From: Grammothele lineata
Lineage: Eukaryota > Basidiomycota > Agaricomycetes > Polyporales > Polyporaceae
Direction: 5' to 3'
Assembly: GCA_002150815.3 (NCBI GenBank)
Contig: NDFF03000328.1
Span: 124,001-188,000, forward strand
Length of the DNA stretch: 64,000 bases
This document shows, piece by piece, positions 33,252 to 45,548 of this stretch. Below the pieces are notes generated by a model. It did not search any database and was not told the DNA's origin. It saw only the letters and a program-made list of their open reading frames with translations. The translations under genes and the position numbers were made by a program. The number at the start of each line of letters is the position of its first letter. The first letter of the stretch is position 1.

Positions 33252-35056
33252 CCAGTCGGTTTAGGGAGCAGCCCAAATCGGGACAGGCCGGGCGGGATCA
33301 GCGGAGTGTGAATTTGGGCTAGCTCCCTAAACCGACTGGGCAAACTCGAGGCCTCAAAGGGGGGTCGTGACCGTGAGAATGGAGACTTGGTGAAATCGCG
33401 TTCTCGAGCTTCCACCAGCCCGCGTCGGTTGCGCGCTTATGCACTACGACTTTGACCGCTTTCTTCGTCGTCTGCTCTCGCCTTGTACGTGCTCTACTCT
33501 GCCCCTTCTTGACGATCAAGCCTGGAGTGGACCCATACACAAGCATCTTCCGACATCCCATGGATGACATGTACCCTCAAGGACTTCAGTGAGGATGCTA
33601 GGACTCCGCGAGGTGTCTGGGTGGAAAGTTCAACATGGGCTCGACCAGCATGGGCGCGCGCATTGATGCTGACAACTCCGGTCAACAGGGTAAAGGTGCG
33701 CAATCTGCATGAGACTGGCGCGCTCATGCACCCGTTGTGGGGCTCGCTGGTCAGTATCCAAGAAGGTGCGTGCTATCACGTCCATCTCGGTACTCGCACT
33801 GACGAAATAAACTGCGGCAGAGTATGCCTCCAGATCCACAACATATTCAGTGGGCGTGTAACGAGGATCGCGAGCGGGTCTGTGCTGCTGGTTCCCTGCA
33901 CGCTGCATGGCCAAGTCCCTCGAGAAGTGCATGCTTGCGGCGACGGTTGACGGACACGCGTTGGCCGAGAACTTCTGATGGCGGCTGCTTTATCGTGGGA
34001 CACACTGACTCGCCCTCGGGTGGAATGGACGATGTTGTGCCCACGGAGGTCAGGCTCTGAGCAGTGAGTGCCACAGCTTCTTGATACTCGTTCGGCCGAC
34101 TCAGCGACATCGAGTGCAATTCGCAGTGCGTCTCCGAGGCCTTCCCTGTGCAAGTTGCCATCTCCCCGCGCTCACGCCTGTCGCCTTGAGGAACATATTG
34201 CACGCGCTCTTGCACGCTGTTGCCACCGGCTCCCCCACTCCGCTCATATGTCCCACCATGCTCACCAACACCGGAGCCTCCTTTTCACCCACCACTCTCA
34301 GGCCCTACTCTCATTCCCCTCGTGGTGTCCACTACCACCAAGTTCGCCCATGCCCCGCCTGATGACGACTTTGCTGACTTTACGCCCTACTCCGTCGCAA
34401 GGTGTTTCCAAGCGCACGTCTACATCTTACTTGCAATTACCAAGGCCGAGCACACTGTGCTGGCTACCCTCCCACTCAGGCATGTGCATTCTTTCTGCTC
34501 TATCATCAAGCTCCCCTCTGCCCTTCCCACCCGGGCCCTTGCACCGCGCCACCACGAAGACAGCCCCGAAACCACCAACCCCCTGGGCAAGAGCAACAAT
34601 GCACTCGAGGTCAAGATCGAGAATGTCGACGATGTGGCTGTTTCTCGGAGAGCTCTTTCTGCTGCTGCTAATTCCCGTCATCCGTCCGTGGTTCGAGGTA
34701 AGCTGTGACACTCTATGAGCGCTGTGATGTTACTTATGGCTTATAGTTCAGCTATTCCGACTGCAATTCCGCCGTACACCTCCCGTATGTCATCGCTGAT
34801 GGTTCATATCTTGCATGCTGGTAGATACCACTCGTGTGTAATATGTTCCAATATATTTTCGTTTGGTATGTTTCGAGGGAGGGTATACCAGCGATTACTA
34901 CGTCAGACGAAGATGCACACAACGCGCCCAAATTCTAAGTGTCCATTCTCACGGTCACGACCCCCCTTTGAGGCCTCCAGTTTGCCCAGCCGGTTCGGCG
35001 TTAGCTCAGGAGTCCTCGACTGAGCTTGAATTTCCCATCACGCCGAGCCGGCTGGG
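33252..35056. mobile_element. Foldback-type element with hairpin-bearing inverted ends
   Basis: The two ends are inverted copies of each other. Positions 33332-33383 and 34943-34994 match at about 50 of 52 bases in opposite orientation. Outside this core each end forms its own hairpin: on the left, arms 33252-33278 and 33312-33339 pair over 18 plus 9 bases with a one-base bulge; on the right, arms 34985-35000 and 35041-35056 pair at 15 of 16 bases, with a further 7-bp stem at 35003-35009 and 35019-35025. The roughly 1.5-kb interior has open frames on both strands but no transposase motif that I recognise. No clear target-site duplication was found. This matches a non-autonomous foldback or hairpin-ended DNA transposon; an ordinary inverted duplication is the alternative. 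Confidence 0.55.
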
Positions 35057-35060
35057 GACG

Positions 35061-36073
35061 AGCCTAAGGTGGTCGAGGAGGGCGATCGACGGTGGCCGCC
35101 TGTGGCCGCCGAGTAGTAGTATGTGAGCGCTTGTTCGCATCGCTCGCTTACCATCTCCAATCGCAAACTTCGAACCGGCCTCCTCCAAATCATCAAAACT
35201 ACGCAAGTCCTATCCTGTCCTATCGCCTTTGGCGACGTGATGACCTAGATGACCTCCACAACTGCTTTTCGCAAGCTCAAGCTTTGGCAAACTCCGGGCG
35301 GCCGATTCCACCGTCATCATCCAAACGCGTGCCTGAACGTCTGCGCGCGCCATGAAGACCCTTGAAGACCGCAGCGGCATAGGACATTCCAGGCACTAGG
35401 CTGCGACATCTACACAGATGGATGCAACTGTCCTGTGACGGAACACAGAGTCTGTTTGCAGCTTCTTGTACAGCCTACGGCGCGATAGATCTTGCCTCGA
35501 AAGCTGAGATGCATACTACCGTCTCAGTTTGTATCGTGCGCGCCCTCCAGTGCCCTCCCTGTCTTCACCGTGTTGAGATGGAAGTGCCGTTTCAGAGGCG
35601 TAATCCTTCCCAAGCAGAAACTAGAAATCGGCTTTCTGTTATACGCATAGGGCGTTGAGCGATGATAAACACTGGAGTACGATGAGGCCGTTACATATGC
35701 ATCAGGATGCGGCGTGGCAGAGGTACAGTATGACAGAAGAGAGAGACGCTTATGCAGGAATGGACTTGCTTCAAGCACAGACCGGCTCAAAGGGGACCTC
35801 TTGCAGCCCGAGCAGAGTGGTCGAAGGGCGATACGATGAAGGTGGTAGTTCAAGTTAGGTAGCCGACTAGTACTTGGCGGCGCTCATGATATTCTCTGGG
35901 ACCGTCGCCGGCCCGGGCGGCCCATCGCAATTTCTCCGCATTCCCGGTCCGGTCATCGATCCCTTCAAGTTTCCCTCTCGCTGCCTCAGCTGCTTATGAC
36001 TTTGCCAGTTTTCATGACACGCTAGCGATTCCTAACTCTGTCACTATCGCATTTCTTTGACCCTTAACCATTC
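35061..36073. other. Intergenic region upstream of the Kelch gene
   Basis: No gene is recognised. The last 150 bases are the likely promoter of the gene at 36074. Confidence 0.5.
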
Positions 36074-38980
36074 ATGGCGAAGAAGAAAGGCAAGGAGCCT
36101 AACAAGGCTGCCGCAAAGGCCGCGAAAAAGGCGAAGGCCGCACAGAAGGTCGAGCGCAAAGAAAAGAAGAAGACGACCAAAGTCAAGGACGAGTTCGATG
36201 ACGACGACCAGGACTTGGAGAGCATCCTAGACAAGGTGAGTGTCTGCACACGCTGCTTGTTCAGCCTTTCCTTGGCTCCAGCGTGTCTGATATGTCCATG
36301 CTCAGTAGATTCAAAGAGAGTGGGAAGAAGCACACAAGGTTACAGAAGAGCTTGTAGAAGGTCCACCTAGTCGACGCGCTAATGCAACTCTAACCCCATG
36401 CCCCAACGGCAACCATCTCTGGTGCATCGGAGGCGAGTTCTTTAGCGAGGACGGGAAGGCTGTAAGTATCTCTCCAACGCCTTTAGTCTGACCCAGCTCA
36501 TCGTCTGCAGTACTTCTATAGCGACGTCTTCCGTTACTCTCCCGAGAAGGTACGTGAACGCCGCATATCATGTATCTGCGTACCTACATGCACGTACCCA
36601 GAACGAATGGCGGAAATTCGTCTCCCCAACATGTCCAGGTCCGCGTTCTGCTCATGCTGTAGTCGCGACACCGGCAGGAGGAGGAAAGTTATACTTGTTT
36701 GGTACGTCTCTTCCCGCTGTATCTCTCATGATCCTCTCCCTCAAGTCCTGTCGTGCCAGGGGGAGAGTTCTCGTCACTGTATCAGAATTCGTTCCACCAC
36801 TATCGCGACTTCTGGTGTTTCGATATCTCGACGCATTCGTGGGACAGGATCGAGACGAAGGTTCGTCCATCTGCGAGATCTGGTCATCGGTAAGTTCGCT
36901 TGTACATGTCGACCGAGATAGGGGCTGAAGGCAGCGCCCTAAGCATGGCAATGTGGAAGCATTATATCGTCCTCTTTGGAGGATTCTATGACCCTGGCAT
37001 CAAAAGTAAGGCAATCCCCCTCCACATCCTTTAATCCTATCTTATACACAACGCATTCAAAAGCGAACTACCTCAACGATCTGTGGATCTTCGACACGCA
37101 GGAGTACAAATGGAGGCAGATCGAGTTCAGGGACGCGGATCGAAAACCGTCGTACGTCCCCAGTTGCGCCTTACCTTCCCCAGACCCCGAGACCAACATT
37201 CGCTGCAGACCTCGCAGCGGATTTTCCTTCCTATCCACACCCGATGGCATCTTGCTCCACGGGGGTTACTGCAAAGAGTATGTCAAGGGTAGCCGCCCCA
37301 TCGGTGTCATGCTCGACGACACCTGGTTCCTTCGGTACGCATACGTCGATCTCCCCCTCTCCCCCCTCTACACACTTAAACTTGTTCTCACTAGGATGTC
37401 GCTCAACACCGAACCTGTCGCCGGCTCCTCCAGCAAAGCCTCGAGCGACCCGCTTGTGCTTAAGTGGGAGCGGCGCAAGAAGCCGTCGACTGCGTATGCG
37501 CCCTCGCTGCGCTCGGGGTGTACGATGGCATTTTGGGCGGCGCGCAACACCGGCATCCTCTTCGGTGGCGTGACGGACGAAGACACGAGCGAGGAAACGC
37601 TCGAGAGCGTGTTCCACAACGACCTGTACGGGTATCAGGTCGCGGGCAACGGAAGGTGGACGTCGATGCTCCTCAAGAAGCCGAAGAAGAAGGGCGGACA
37701 GCAAAAGAAGGTTGCTCCTGTGCAGAGGAAGGGGCCAGAACCTGAAGAGGATGAAGATGAGTATGGTGAAGGTGAAGAAGAGGATGATGAGGGTGACGAT
37801 GATGACGGAGAGTTGAAGAAGGTTCGTCTATGCGGCTATATGCACTCTATAATGTCCAACCGAAAGCACCTCATAGGCGAAGTCTCCAAAACCATCCAAA
37901 ACCGCCTTCGTGAAACAGCCCCTTATGGACGACCCGCCCCCAGACGAAGTCGACCCCGACGATCCTATGCTCACTGTGCCACTCCCGCGTTACAACGCCA
38001 TGCTCGCTGTCCTTCGAAACACCCTCTACATGTGCGTACCTCTCCCCTTTTTTCTCCGCATTCCGTTGTCAATCCGACTCATGCTTATGAAACGTTCGCT
38101 CCTGCAGTTACGGCGGTATCTTCGAGAAAGGCTCCCGCGAGTACACGCTTGACGACTTTCACGCGTTAGCGCTCGACAAGCTCGACCGCTACGTCTGCCT
38201 CAAACGCTCCGAGCTCGTCATCGCCGATGGTGAGGAGAGCAGCGACGAGGACGAAGACGAAGACGACGACGAGGAAGAAGGCTCCGACTGGGATGATGAG
38301 ACGCAGCGGGACAAGACGGAGAGTGTGACGGTCATTGGCGACGATGAGGAGAGGGAGAAAGACTTCGAGGAGATTGAGGTACTGGACACGATCGAAGAAG
38401 AGAAGGTGTGTTCTCGCCTATCCTTCGCGCACAAGGGAACAAGAGAGATCGATGTACTCTTCCCCAGGACTTCCTCCGCGAACAGGCAACGGCATTCATG
38501 GGCGTCGCCAAAGACGCGACGCGCTCGCCCGAGGACGTGATCAGCACGCCCCTGCCCGGCGAGACGCTCGCGATGTTCTACGCCCGGTCTCGTACGTGCC
38601 TCTCCCTCCTTCACTTCTCGTTCCGGTACGGGCGGGCACGGGTATGATGCTGATTGAATCTGCCCGCGCGTCGGTGGACTATAGGCGAGTTCTGGGCGCA
38701 GAAGGCGTACGGGTCGAGCGACAATCGCGGCAAGATGCTCCGTCGGGATGGCTTCGCGCTCGCCGAGGAGCGGTACGGTGCGTTATTATACTGCTCTCTG
38801 GCCATCTGCGGCGTACGTGTTATTCTGATGCGCCGTGATGGTTGTATAGCGGAGTACAAGCCTATTTTGGAGGAGGTCGAGCGGATCCTGGCGGAGGCGG
38901 GCCTGGATGAGGAGGAAATGCGCAAGGGGGCGGCGGCGGGCCCGCAAGGGCCAAACACGCAGAGTCGCAACCGTCGTTGA
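36074..38980 (+). CDS. KEL3: Kelch-repeat protein of the KEL3/KLHDC4 type
   Basis: A conserved eukaryotic Kelch beta-propeller protein; its molecular role is not well defined. Fourteen exons (36074-36235, 36309-36461, 36511-36549, 36602-36701, 36760-36889, 36944-37005, 37064-37151, 37209-37334, 37395-37821, 37877-38031, 38108-38405, 38468-38591, 38685-38777, 38850-38980) give 695 residues. The Lys/Ala-rich start MAKKKGKEPNKAAAKAAKK is characteristic. Kelch repeats follow: LWCIGGEFF, GKLYLFGGEFSS, RSGHRMAMWKHYIVLFGGFYD, LNDLWIFDTQEYKW, PRSGFSFLSTPDGILLHGGYCKEY, SGCTMAFW and GILFGGVTDED. Two acidic low-complexity tracts occur (about 37740-37815 and 38240-38290), and the C-terminus has FYARSREFWAQKAY. 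All junctions keep phase. Little about its regulation can be read from the sequence. Confidence 0.9.
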
Positions 38981-39214
38981 AAGAGTATGTTGCGCGCTCG
39001 TCTTCCGCGTATATGGCGTGCGTTGATTGACTCCGTCCTTATAGAGCCGTGAGACGGTGGATGGCACTTGGCTCGGCTCAAAGCAGTCTTATCCTTGGAT
39101 GTATCCTACTCATGTATTATTCCCAAGGTTTTGTACGTATGATTCAACAGAAAGGGAAAGAGGGCGACCTTGTTGATGAAGGGAACGCAGAACGAATGGA
39201 AAGAAATGCTTGCC

Positions 39215-40185
39215 TTAGATCCCGATCTCATCCAGCCATGTCTCGACCTTTAGGAGCCCCTCCTGGCCTAACATCGCTGCCTCGTCCTTCACAACGATCC
39301 TGTCTACCCCCTCGTCCTTCCACAGCCTACTACCCTCCTTCAACCCGGCGCGTTCTCCCTCGGTGCACAGAATAGCGCACGGGAAGCGAGCCTCGAAGTT
39401 GAACTCTGGCAGCGGTGTTGGTAGGATTTCCGACACGGATGGGGAGGTGTTCGACGGCGGGGGCGAGAGGAGTAGGAGCGCGGTTGCGGGGTGCGAGGAG
39501 ATGTAGGTTTGCGCGATGAGTGCGCCGCCCGCGCGAGCGACGACGACGGGCGCGAAGGGGATGGAGAGGAGACGGACATGTGTAGCGAGTTCTGGGGGAT
39601 GTCGAAGGTCGTGTGAGCACGATGGTTTACCTTATGAGATAGAGGCCGTGCAACATACTGGCGGAGAGTACTTACGCTGCTCGAAGTACCGAAAAGGGGC
39701 TTCGGGAGAAGAGAACGGTGACGAACCAACCAAGTGAGGACGACTCACCGGTCTCGTAATGTTTCATGAGCCCTTCAGACGTCTCCGTGCCTTGAGCGGG
39801 GTGGCCCAAATCTATCTCTAGACAGGTGTATCCTCGTTCCGCGAACCACGCGGCTGCCGCACCGATCCTGAAAGTCCCGACGCGCAAACTCTCAGCATGA
39901 GCTACGTTCCTTGAGTGTCTATGGCATGATGGCGACTTACCCTTTCTTCGAGGCTCCATCCCAGTGACTTGCGGAGACAAACACAAGAGGAGTGGGTACT
40001 TCACGGGGGGCAGAACGAGGGGGTGTTCGGAGGAGGTAGGCGGTCGAGAACGAGGAATGTCGGGCTGATGTACAGCTATTGAACAAGAGCGTGCTGCCTC
40101 CACCGAGGGCGAAGGCCGCCGAGAAGCGTGCGGCACGGAAGGAAGGCTTTATGCGAAGCCCTTTGACAGCATGAGCAAAGAACAT
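39215..40185 (-). CDS. Alpha/beta-hydrolase-fold protein, probably without catalytic serine
   Basis: Three exons (40185-39941, 39867-39749, 39591-39215) give 246 residues. The Arg/Ser-rich N-terminus (about 55 residues, no acidic residues early on) looks like a mitochondrial targeting sequence. The fold is suggested by TPLVFVSASHWDGASKKG, AAWFAERGYTCLEIDL, the elbow region PVVVARAGGALIAQTYISSHP, ALLLLSPP, and a late strand CAILCTEGER. The elbow normally reads G/A-x-S-x-G, but here the serine position is Ala (ARAGGA). It may therefore be a non-enzymatic member, unless the gene model or assembly is wrong there. The substrate or partner is unknown. The next gene to the right is an F-box gene transcribed divergently. 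Confidence 0.72.
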
Positions 40186-40395
40186 GGAGGATGTTGAGAG
40201 ATGCAGAAGACAGTAGGAACAGACGCAAGCGGCATGAACTTCAAACGGGCGGCAGGCGCTCCCGGCCCGGTAAACTTGTCAAAAGTCAGCGTTTGAAACG
40301 AGAATCGCGCGCCAGCTTATGTAGTACACCGAACTCCCTTGAGTCCTTGAGCTTCCACCGCTTCGACTACAAGTTCATCTGCATTTTCTGATGCC

Positions 40396-42449
40396 ATGCA
40401 TCCCGCCCTACTGATTGACGAGATTGTCACGGAGATCCTGCGTAACTTTTCACCTACTCGGCCGACACCTGCTCAAGGACATTCCCCGTCTCGTCTTCCT
40501 TCCTGGTATTGGAAGCCAAGGAGACAGACGTTTGCCCCGTCTCCCGCCGTCGATGCGCCCGAGCCTGACGATGATATCCTAGCCAGGATTCACACACTCC
40601 ACAGCCTTTCAGTCTCCTGCAGGTCGCTATCCGAACGTGCCCTCGACGAACTCTGGGCGTCGCCGCAGGGTGGACTGTACAGCATTTTCAGCCTTTTTTC
40701 CTCCTTCACTGTGAAGAAAGGGACAATTTACAAACATGACGAATGGGATATAGTGGAGGAGCCGCAACTTGATCTTTATGTGAGTTTTATTTTCAACGGG
40801 GAATACCGTAAAGGCACCAAGGACTGACGTTGGTTATGCCTTATAAACTTTTTGTCATGCAGTACCTCGATGGGCCAGTATCTATCGAAGAATGGAAAAC
40901 ATTCCGGAAGTACGCCGTTCGCGTGCGCGAGATCGGCTTTCACACATACTCAGGCGACGGAGCCTATCATCGTCTCGATGCCAGCTCGATAGTCGACGGC
41001 CTCTTAGCCCATAATTTTGGCTTGTCTCCCCTATTTCCTCAACTCCGCCTTCTAGCGTGGCAGAGGTGCCCATGCGAGGACGTTCCTCCTTTGGAAGACG
41101 AGAAACGTACAACACTACTCAAGCTGCTCGCTTCGCCTACCATTACCAGTTTATGGTTATGGAATCCATGCATGTCCCCCGAAATAGACCACTCGTTCGG
41201 CGATTTCCAGCTAGTTTGCGATCGGGGCCGAAGCGAGGATCTCATCACAATAATCGCGGCATGCGAAGCTCAGCTTCAGCATATCGTCTTCGACTATCAT
41301 TACCCTCTCGACGGTCTTCGGTCACTTGCGCGATGTCACTCGCTGCGTACGTACACCGCACCGATAGGCTGGCCGAAGATACAGCCTCCCCTCGCGGCCA
41401 TCCTCGGTCAGCTTTCGGCTCTTCAGGAACTGGATTCATCCATCATGGAGGACGTCCGGAACTACGGCGAGTCGGGAGAGGATATCAACATAGATTACAA
41501 CGATTTACCAGGACTCTACAATCTCGCCGGTCCTCCTCACAGTTTGCAGAATACCTTCCCCAGTCTCAGATGTCTGAATATCGGTGGCTGTGGATGCACT
41601 CTAGTAACCCAATTTCTATACTCCGTTACTTCCAGTGCAATGACGTCGCTAGAAATCGACTCTTGCACGTATAACGATGGCGATGGAGGCACAGTCGATC
41701 CGCAGGAAGTCCCCCAGCTCATCCACGCACTTTGCTGTGATACGTTCGCAAACTCTCTCAGTGTGCTCATCCTGGTCCTATGGGATAAAGGGGTGGAGCA
41801 GCGCGCGATACTTCCGTTCAAGATCTTCCGACCCCTTTTCCACCTCGCGAGGCTCGAAATGTTGCGGATCGAACTGTTCAACGGCGCCATGCTCATAGAC
41901 GATGAGGACGTGAAGGAGATCGGGTCAGCCTGGCCGGTGATGGTTGCGTTCAGCATCAAGCACTTTTGGGTAATAGAACCCTCGGAATTTGGGCCCAATA
42001 CCCCTGCACCCCAATTCATTCGTACAACCATCCACGCTTTGATGGCTCTCGTTCTCAGCTGGAGGCGCCTCGAGTATATCTGCGCCGATGTCTCTGATTT
42101 CACCGATAACGACATTCGGCGACTACAGGAAGCGCACATGCAGCTTCCCCCCGGATCCTCGACGTCCATCGCGTTAAACAACACGCAGGACGCCCTCCAA
42201 GTCCTGATCCTCTCACCGAACGCGGGATGGGGTCGTCTCTCCTCCAACGCCCTTCTTCGTTTCGCCCACACTTTACGTCGCATGTTTCCAAGAGCACTGG
42301 GGCTGCAAGAGCTGGACCTCCGTTTGGACAGATACCGAAAATTCGAGTCGATACCTTGGCGCATGCCTTGGCCGAGGGAGGAGTCGTTGGCGGCCAAGAT
42401 ATTAGAGACGCTGGACGCCTTAGCAAGCTCCGAAATGATGGAAGGGTAG
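40396..42449 (+). CDS. F-box-type protein, two-exon family (member C)
   Basis: Paralogue of the genes at 13955 and 16608. Exons 40396-40779 and 40863-42449 join at a phase-0 intron (GTGAGT ... TGCAG) to 656 residues. Exon 1 opens MHPALLIDEIVTEIL and carries the block SVSCRSLSERALDELWASPQGGLYSIFSLF; between them is SWYWKPRRQ, shared with member A. Exon 2 opens YLDGPVSIEEWKTFRKYAVRVREIGFHTY, followed by PQLRLLAWQRCPC and a leucine-rich remainder with DDEDVKEIGSAWP. Members A and C resemble each other more than B, with identical landmark order. Predicted SCF adaptor; target unknown. Convergent with the tannase-like gene at 42551. Confidence 0.82.
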
Positions 42450-42550
42450 ATAGCTCTCCAGCGGTATACTGTACAACAAGCATGGGGGGCGGGGCATACT
42501 ACCTTCGCGTACGTAGAGCGACCGTCAATATCAGCTTATCAACACCGTCT

Positions 42551-44932
42551 TCACGCGAGTGAGGCACATTCAAAGCCATTCAAATCGGTCGGGTCTCCTC
42601 CGCGGAACACCAGGCTGGCGGGGTACTACAGATCCGGAAACATTAACCACATAAATCGGAGGGGGATTTAACTGGAGACTCTCGAGTACTGACCTTACAG
42701 ACGGGACGCGTGAAGTTGAGCCCGTTGGCCGCGATATTGTCGTTGTACCGCGCCGCCGTGAAGTTCTCCGGCGCGACACCCTCCTCGACCCACTTCACGA
42801 TAGCCGCGACGACGTTGTGCTGCGCGTCGTCGGAGAGTGGCGGATTGATGTCCAATGCCGCACCAAGGGAGTTTGCGCCAACTCCACCCTATAGTATTTG
42901 TGAGATTCTGACATTGGCTCGAGACGTCGACGACGATAAGAACTCACGGAACTATAAAGCAGGAGTCAGTGATGGATGTCGATGTTTCCGCTCAAATGAC
43001 TTACCAATGCATCATACCACTTATTGGGAAGAGACGATAGAAATCGTCAATCTCCATGCCCGTGTGTTCGTGCATGAATGCGTGCACAGTCTCGTAATAG
43101 TGGAGCGAGTTGCCCGGGCTGATGAGCTGGTCTGCCCAGCCGACGTACTGGATGATCTTGCCATTGTGCGAAGGGCCAGCGAATCCGGTGATGTTCCTCT
43201 TGATCGCCTGCAAACAGACTATTTAGACGGTGATTCAAGAACCTGTCGCATGTACTTACAACCATGTGCCCGGGGTCAGCTTCAATCGCTATCTTCAACA
43301 CCTCGGCGTTGTAGTCCTCAATCTGAAAGCTAGTATCGCTATGAATGGGGTCAACGTGAGCCATCGGCGATGAGTTTAATGAGACAGACGACGTACTTGA
43401 GGAAGAAGAAGCGGAAAACGTTGGGATCCAGAGTATCCGGCGCGTTGCCCACGTAACCGGCGGTGGCGTACCCTGCCTCTCCTCCCGGGTAATAAGGGCC
43501 GAAGATATACGTCTGGTTCGCTTCGAAGTAGTCGGAGTAGACATGGCGCACTGCAGAGATCTGAGGGCTTGTGAGACAGGTCGACCTGTTTCGGCCTGGG
43601 CGGCATGTCAAAGTCTCCGGGCGGAATCTGCGCGCGTGCCATTAGATATTCGTATGGTTGGACACAAAGCCCTACGAGAATGGATAGAACGTACGCGCAT
43701 ACTCTCGGGTCGCTGATGAGGCCGTCTGCGAGCTCAAGATGACAGACGTCAGTGTCATGCGGCGGCAGGAGAGACGTTGACAACGTACACCGTCCAAGGC
43801 ATCGCACTGACGGAGGACCTCCGGCGCGATGACGTCGATCCACACATTTTCTGGAATGAAGCGGGCGGACGTGACAGGCCCAACGACCTGGTGGACGTGA
43901 CATGCCCATCCGTTGAGATGCGTCTGCCAGTTCGCTGGCGACCCTACGACCTGGGGGGTTCCGTGTCAGTCGTGATCCAGACGAAGACTGGAGGTCTAAG
44001 AGGGCTTACAACACCGTCGAAGTCGTCGGGGAATTCCTGTACTTCTTTCAGCCTACACAAGGTCAAATGCTGAGTGAGCACACGCAGATACATGTTTCAG
44101 TCAACGACGCATACATACCCCTGTCTACCGCCTATTCAGATAAAACGTCAGATATCGAACTACCCCGTGCACACGTCTGAGCTACACACCAGTAGAGCAT
44201 CCTAGGTAGTACGACTTTTTCGCGGCATGCCGGTAGTATCGGTCGATGACCTCTTTCCCGGCAACGACGCTCATGTGCATGGCCCGGAATGCCCAATCGA
44301 CGATCGCGTTCTGTATGCGCGATATGAGTAAGCCCTAGTAGTACGGCTCAGATCAGAACAACATACGTCATTGTGGGGACCGCCCCATGACCCGTCATTC
44401 GAAGTACTGTTGTGACCCGTGTCTGTAGACATGCCCGCAACTATAGCACTCATATTAGTGTCGTTCGTCGTCGAATATGGATGACGATTATTACTCACAC
44501 CCTTGCCGCACGGCAATGAGCCCGAGATCCGCCACGTTCACTGGAACAGAAACATATGAGCCATCGCTAGTGCCGTGCCCACCAAATGAACGTAGACGTA
44601 CCTCCACCACCGAGTCCTCCATTTCCGAACGAGAGCATGCGTTCGTTCCAGTTGTCCGGAAGCCACAGTTCGGTAGCAGCCCCAGATCCTGCCGTCGCGT
44701 TTGTGGTGATGAAGATCTGGACGCGGCAGAACGCAGGCAGAGATGCGGTGTCGATCGAAGAGAAGAGGTTGGTGATGTTGACGGTGGCGTTGGCTGAGAA
44801 GTGCGTCGTCGCTACAAGCGCGGTATCTGCGATATTCGAGAACTTGAAATTGTTGCAGGCTGCCTTGGAGCCGGAGGCAGCTACAGCGGAAAGGGCGAGC
44901 CCGAGAGCAGCGAAGAGCGATGTGATCAGCAT
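42551..44932 (-). CDS. Tannase/feruloyl esterase family secreted hydrolase (copy 1)
   Basis: Pfam tannase-family serine esterase, predicted to cleave ester bonds of plant phenolics such as feruloyl or galloyl esters outside the cell. Fourteen exons give 533 residues: 44932-44602, 44540-44499, 44440-44367, 44310-44190, 44131-44119, 44052-44010, 43950-43791, 43725-43695, 43627-43397, 43338-43260, 43207-43005, 42951-42948, 42888-42694, 42625-42551. It has a signal peptide (LGLALSAVAASG). The CS-D-HC catalytic arrangement of the family is visible: Ser in GCSTG, Asp in GWADQ, and His-Cys in GMMHCS; other landmarks are NGGLGGG, TDTGHNS and FGPYYPGG. One exon is 13 bases and one only 4 bases, both required for frame. 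Part of a duplicated block with the Cys/His pseudogene upstream. Confidence 0.88.
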
Positions 44933-45548
44933 AGTTGGTGCTGAGCGACTTCTGCCGTACCCTCGCCCTGCTGCAGGTGGGCATTTATACATCCCGATCT
45001 TCGAGTTCTGGAGAATTGTTGACGAGAACGGCGACGCGCGTGATCTACGAACAAAATTACTCTCCCCTCGGCGGGATTCTGACCCCATTGTCACTGTATG
45101 CGTGCTGACTATTGTTACCACCCCCAACGTAGAGAATATGATCAACGGCTCTCCTGCGAAGATGAAGCATAACGTACCGGAGCGCCGCGAGGTCGCATAC
45201 AGGGATCCCGTTAGCTTCTTTTCTGATCATGAGGGCTTCTGAGCCTTCTGTGCGGAGTGTTGAAGTATCGGTCCGGCCCGGCGGCTAGCGCAGTATAACA
45301 TGACGACCAGGGCATTGCGGTTCTGCGTCGCTATAAGGAGGCACCGTGAGACAAGACCACCCAGAGCATACGAGAAGACGATCATACCTGATGCTCTGGG
45401 GTATCACATGCAAATGCTTCCGCTCGATATTTACGGCATTGAGTGGGCCGAGGTCGAAGACGTAGTAATATGAGTCGGGGTAGAGCTTCATATTGTGCAG
45501 TTGAGCGTACGGAGACCGACACCACGACGAGGTAGCGGAAACTAGGCT
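44933..45548. other. Promoter region of tannase-like copy 1
   Basis: The space lies between the tannase-like start and the end of the Cys/His pseudogene. No gene is seen apart from promoter signals. Confidence 0.5.
44983..44990 (-). promoter_or_regulatory. TATA box of tannase-like copy 1
   Basis: GTATAAAT on the minus strand, about 50 bases upstream of the ATG at 44932. The equivalent position in copy 2 also has a TATA motif. Confidence 0.55.

Noticed and set aside
32928..33276. Membrane-protein exon on the minus strand
   Set aside because: One hydrophobic stretch and a donor-like site only; no second exon or family match, and it overlaps the left end of the foldback element.
34068..34718. 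216-codon frame inside the foldback element as a transposase
   Set aside because: The translation is Ser/Pro/Leu-rich without any catalytic motif; overlapping frames of similar length exist.
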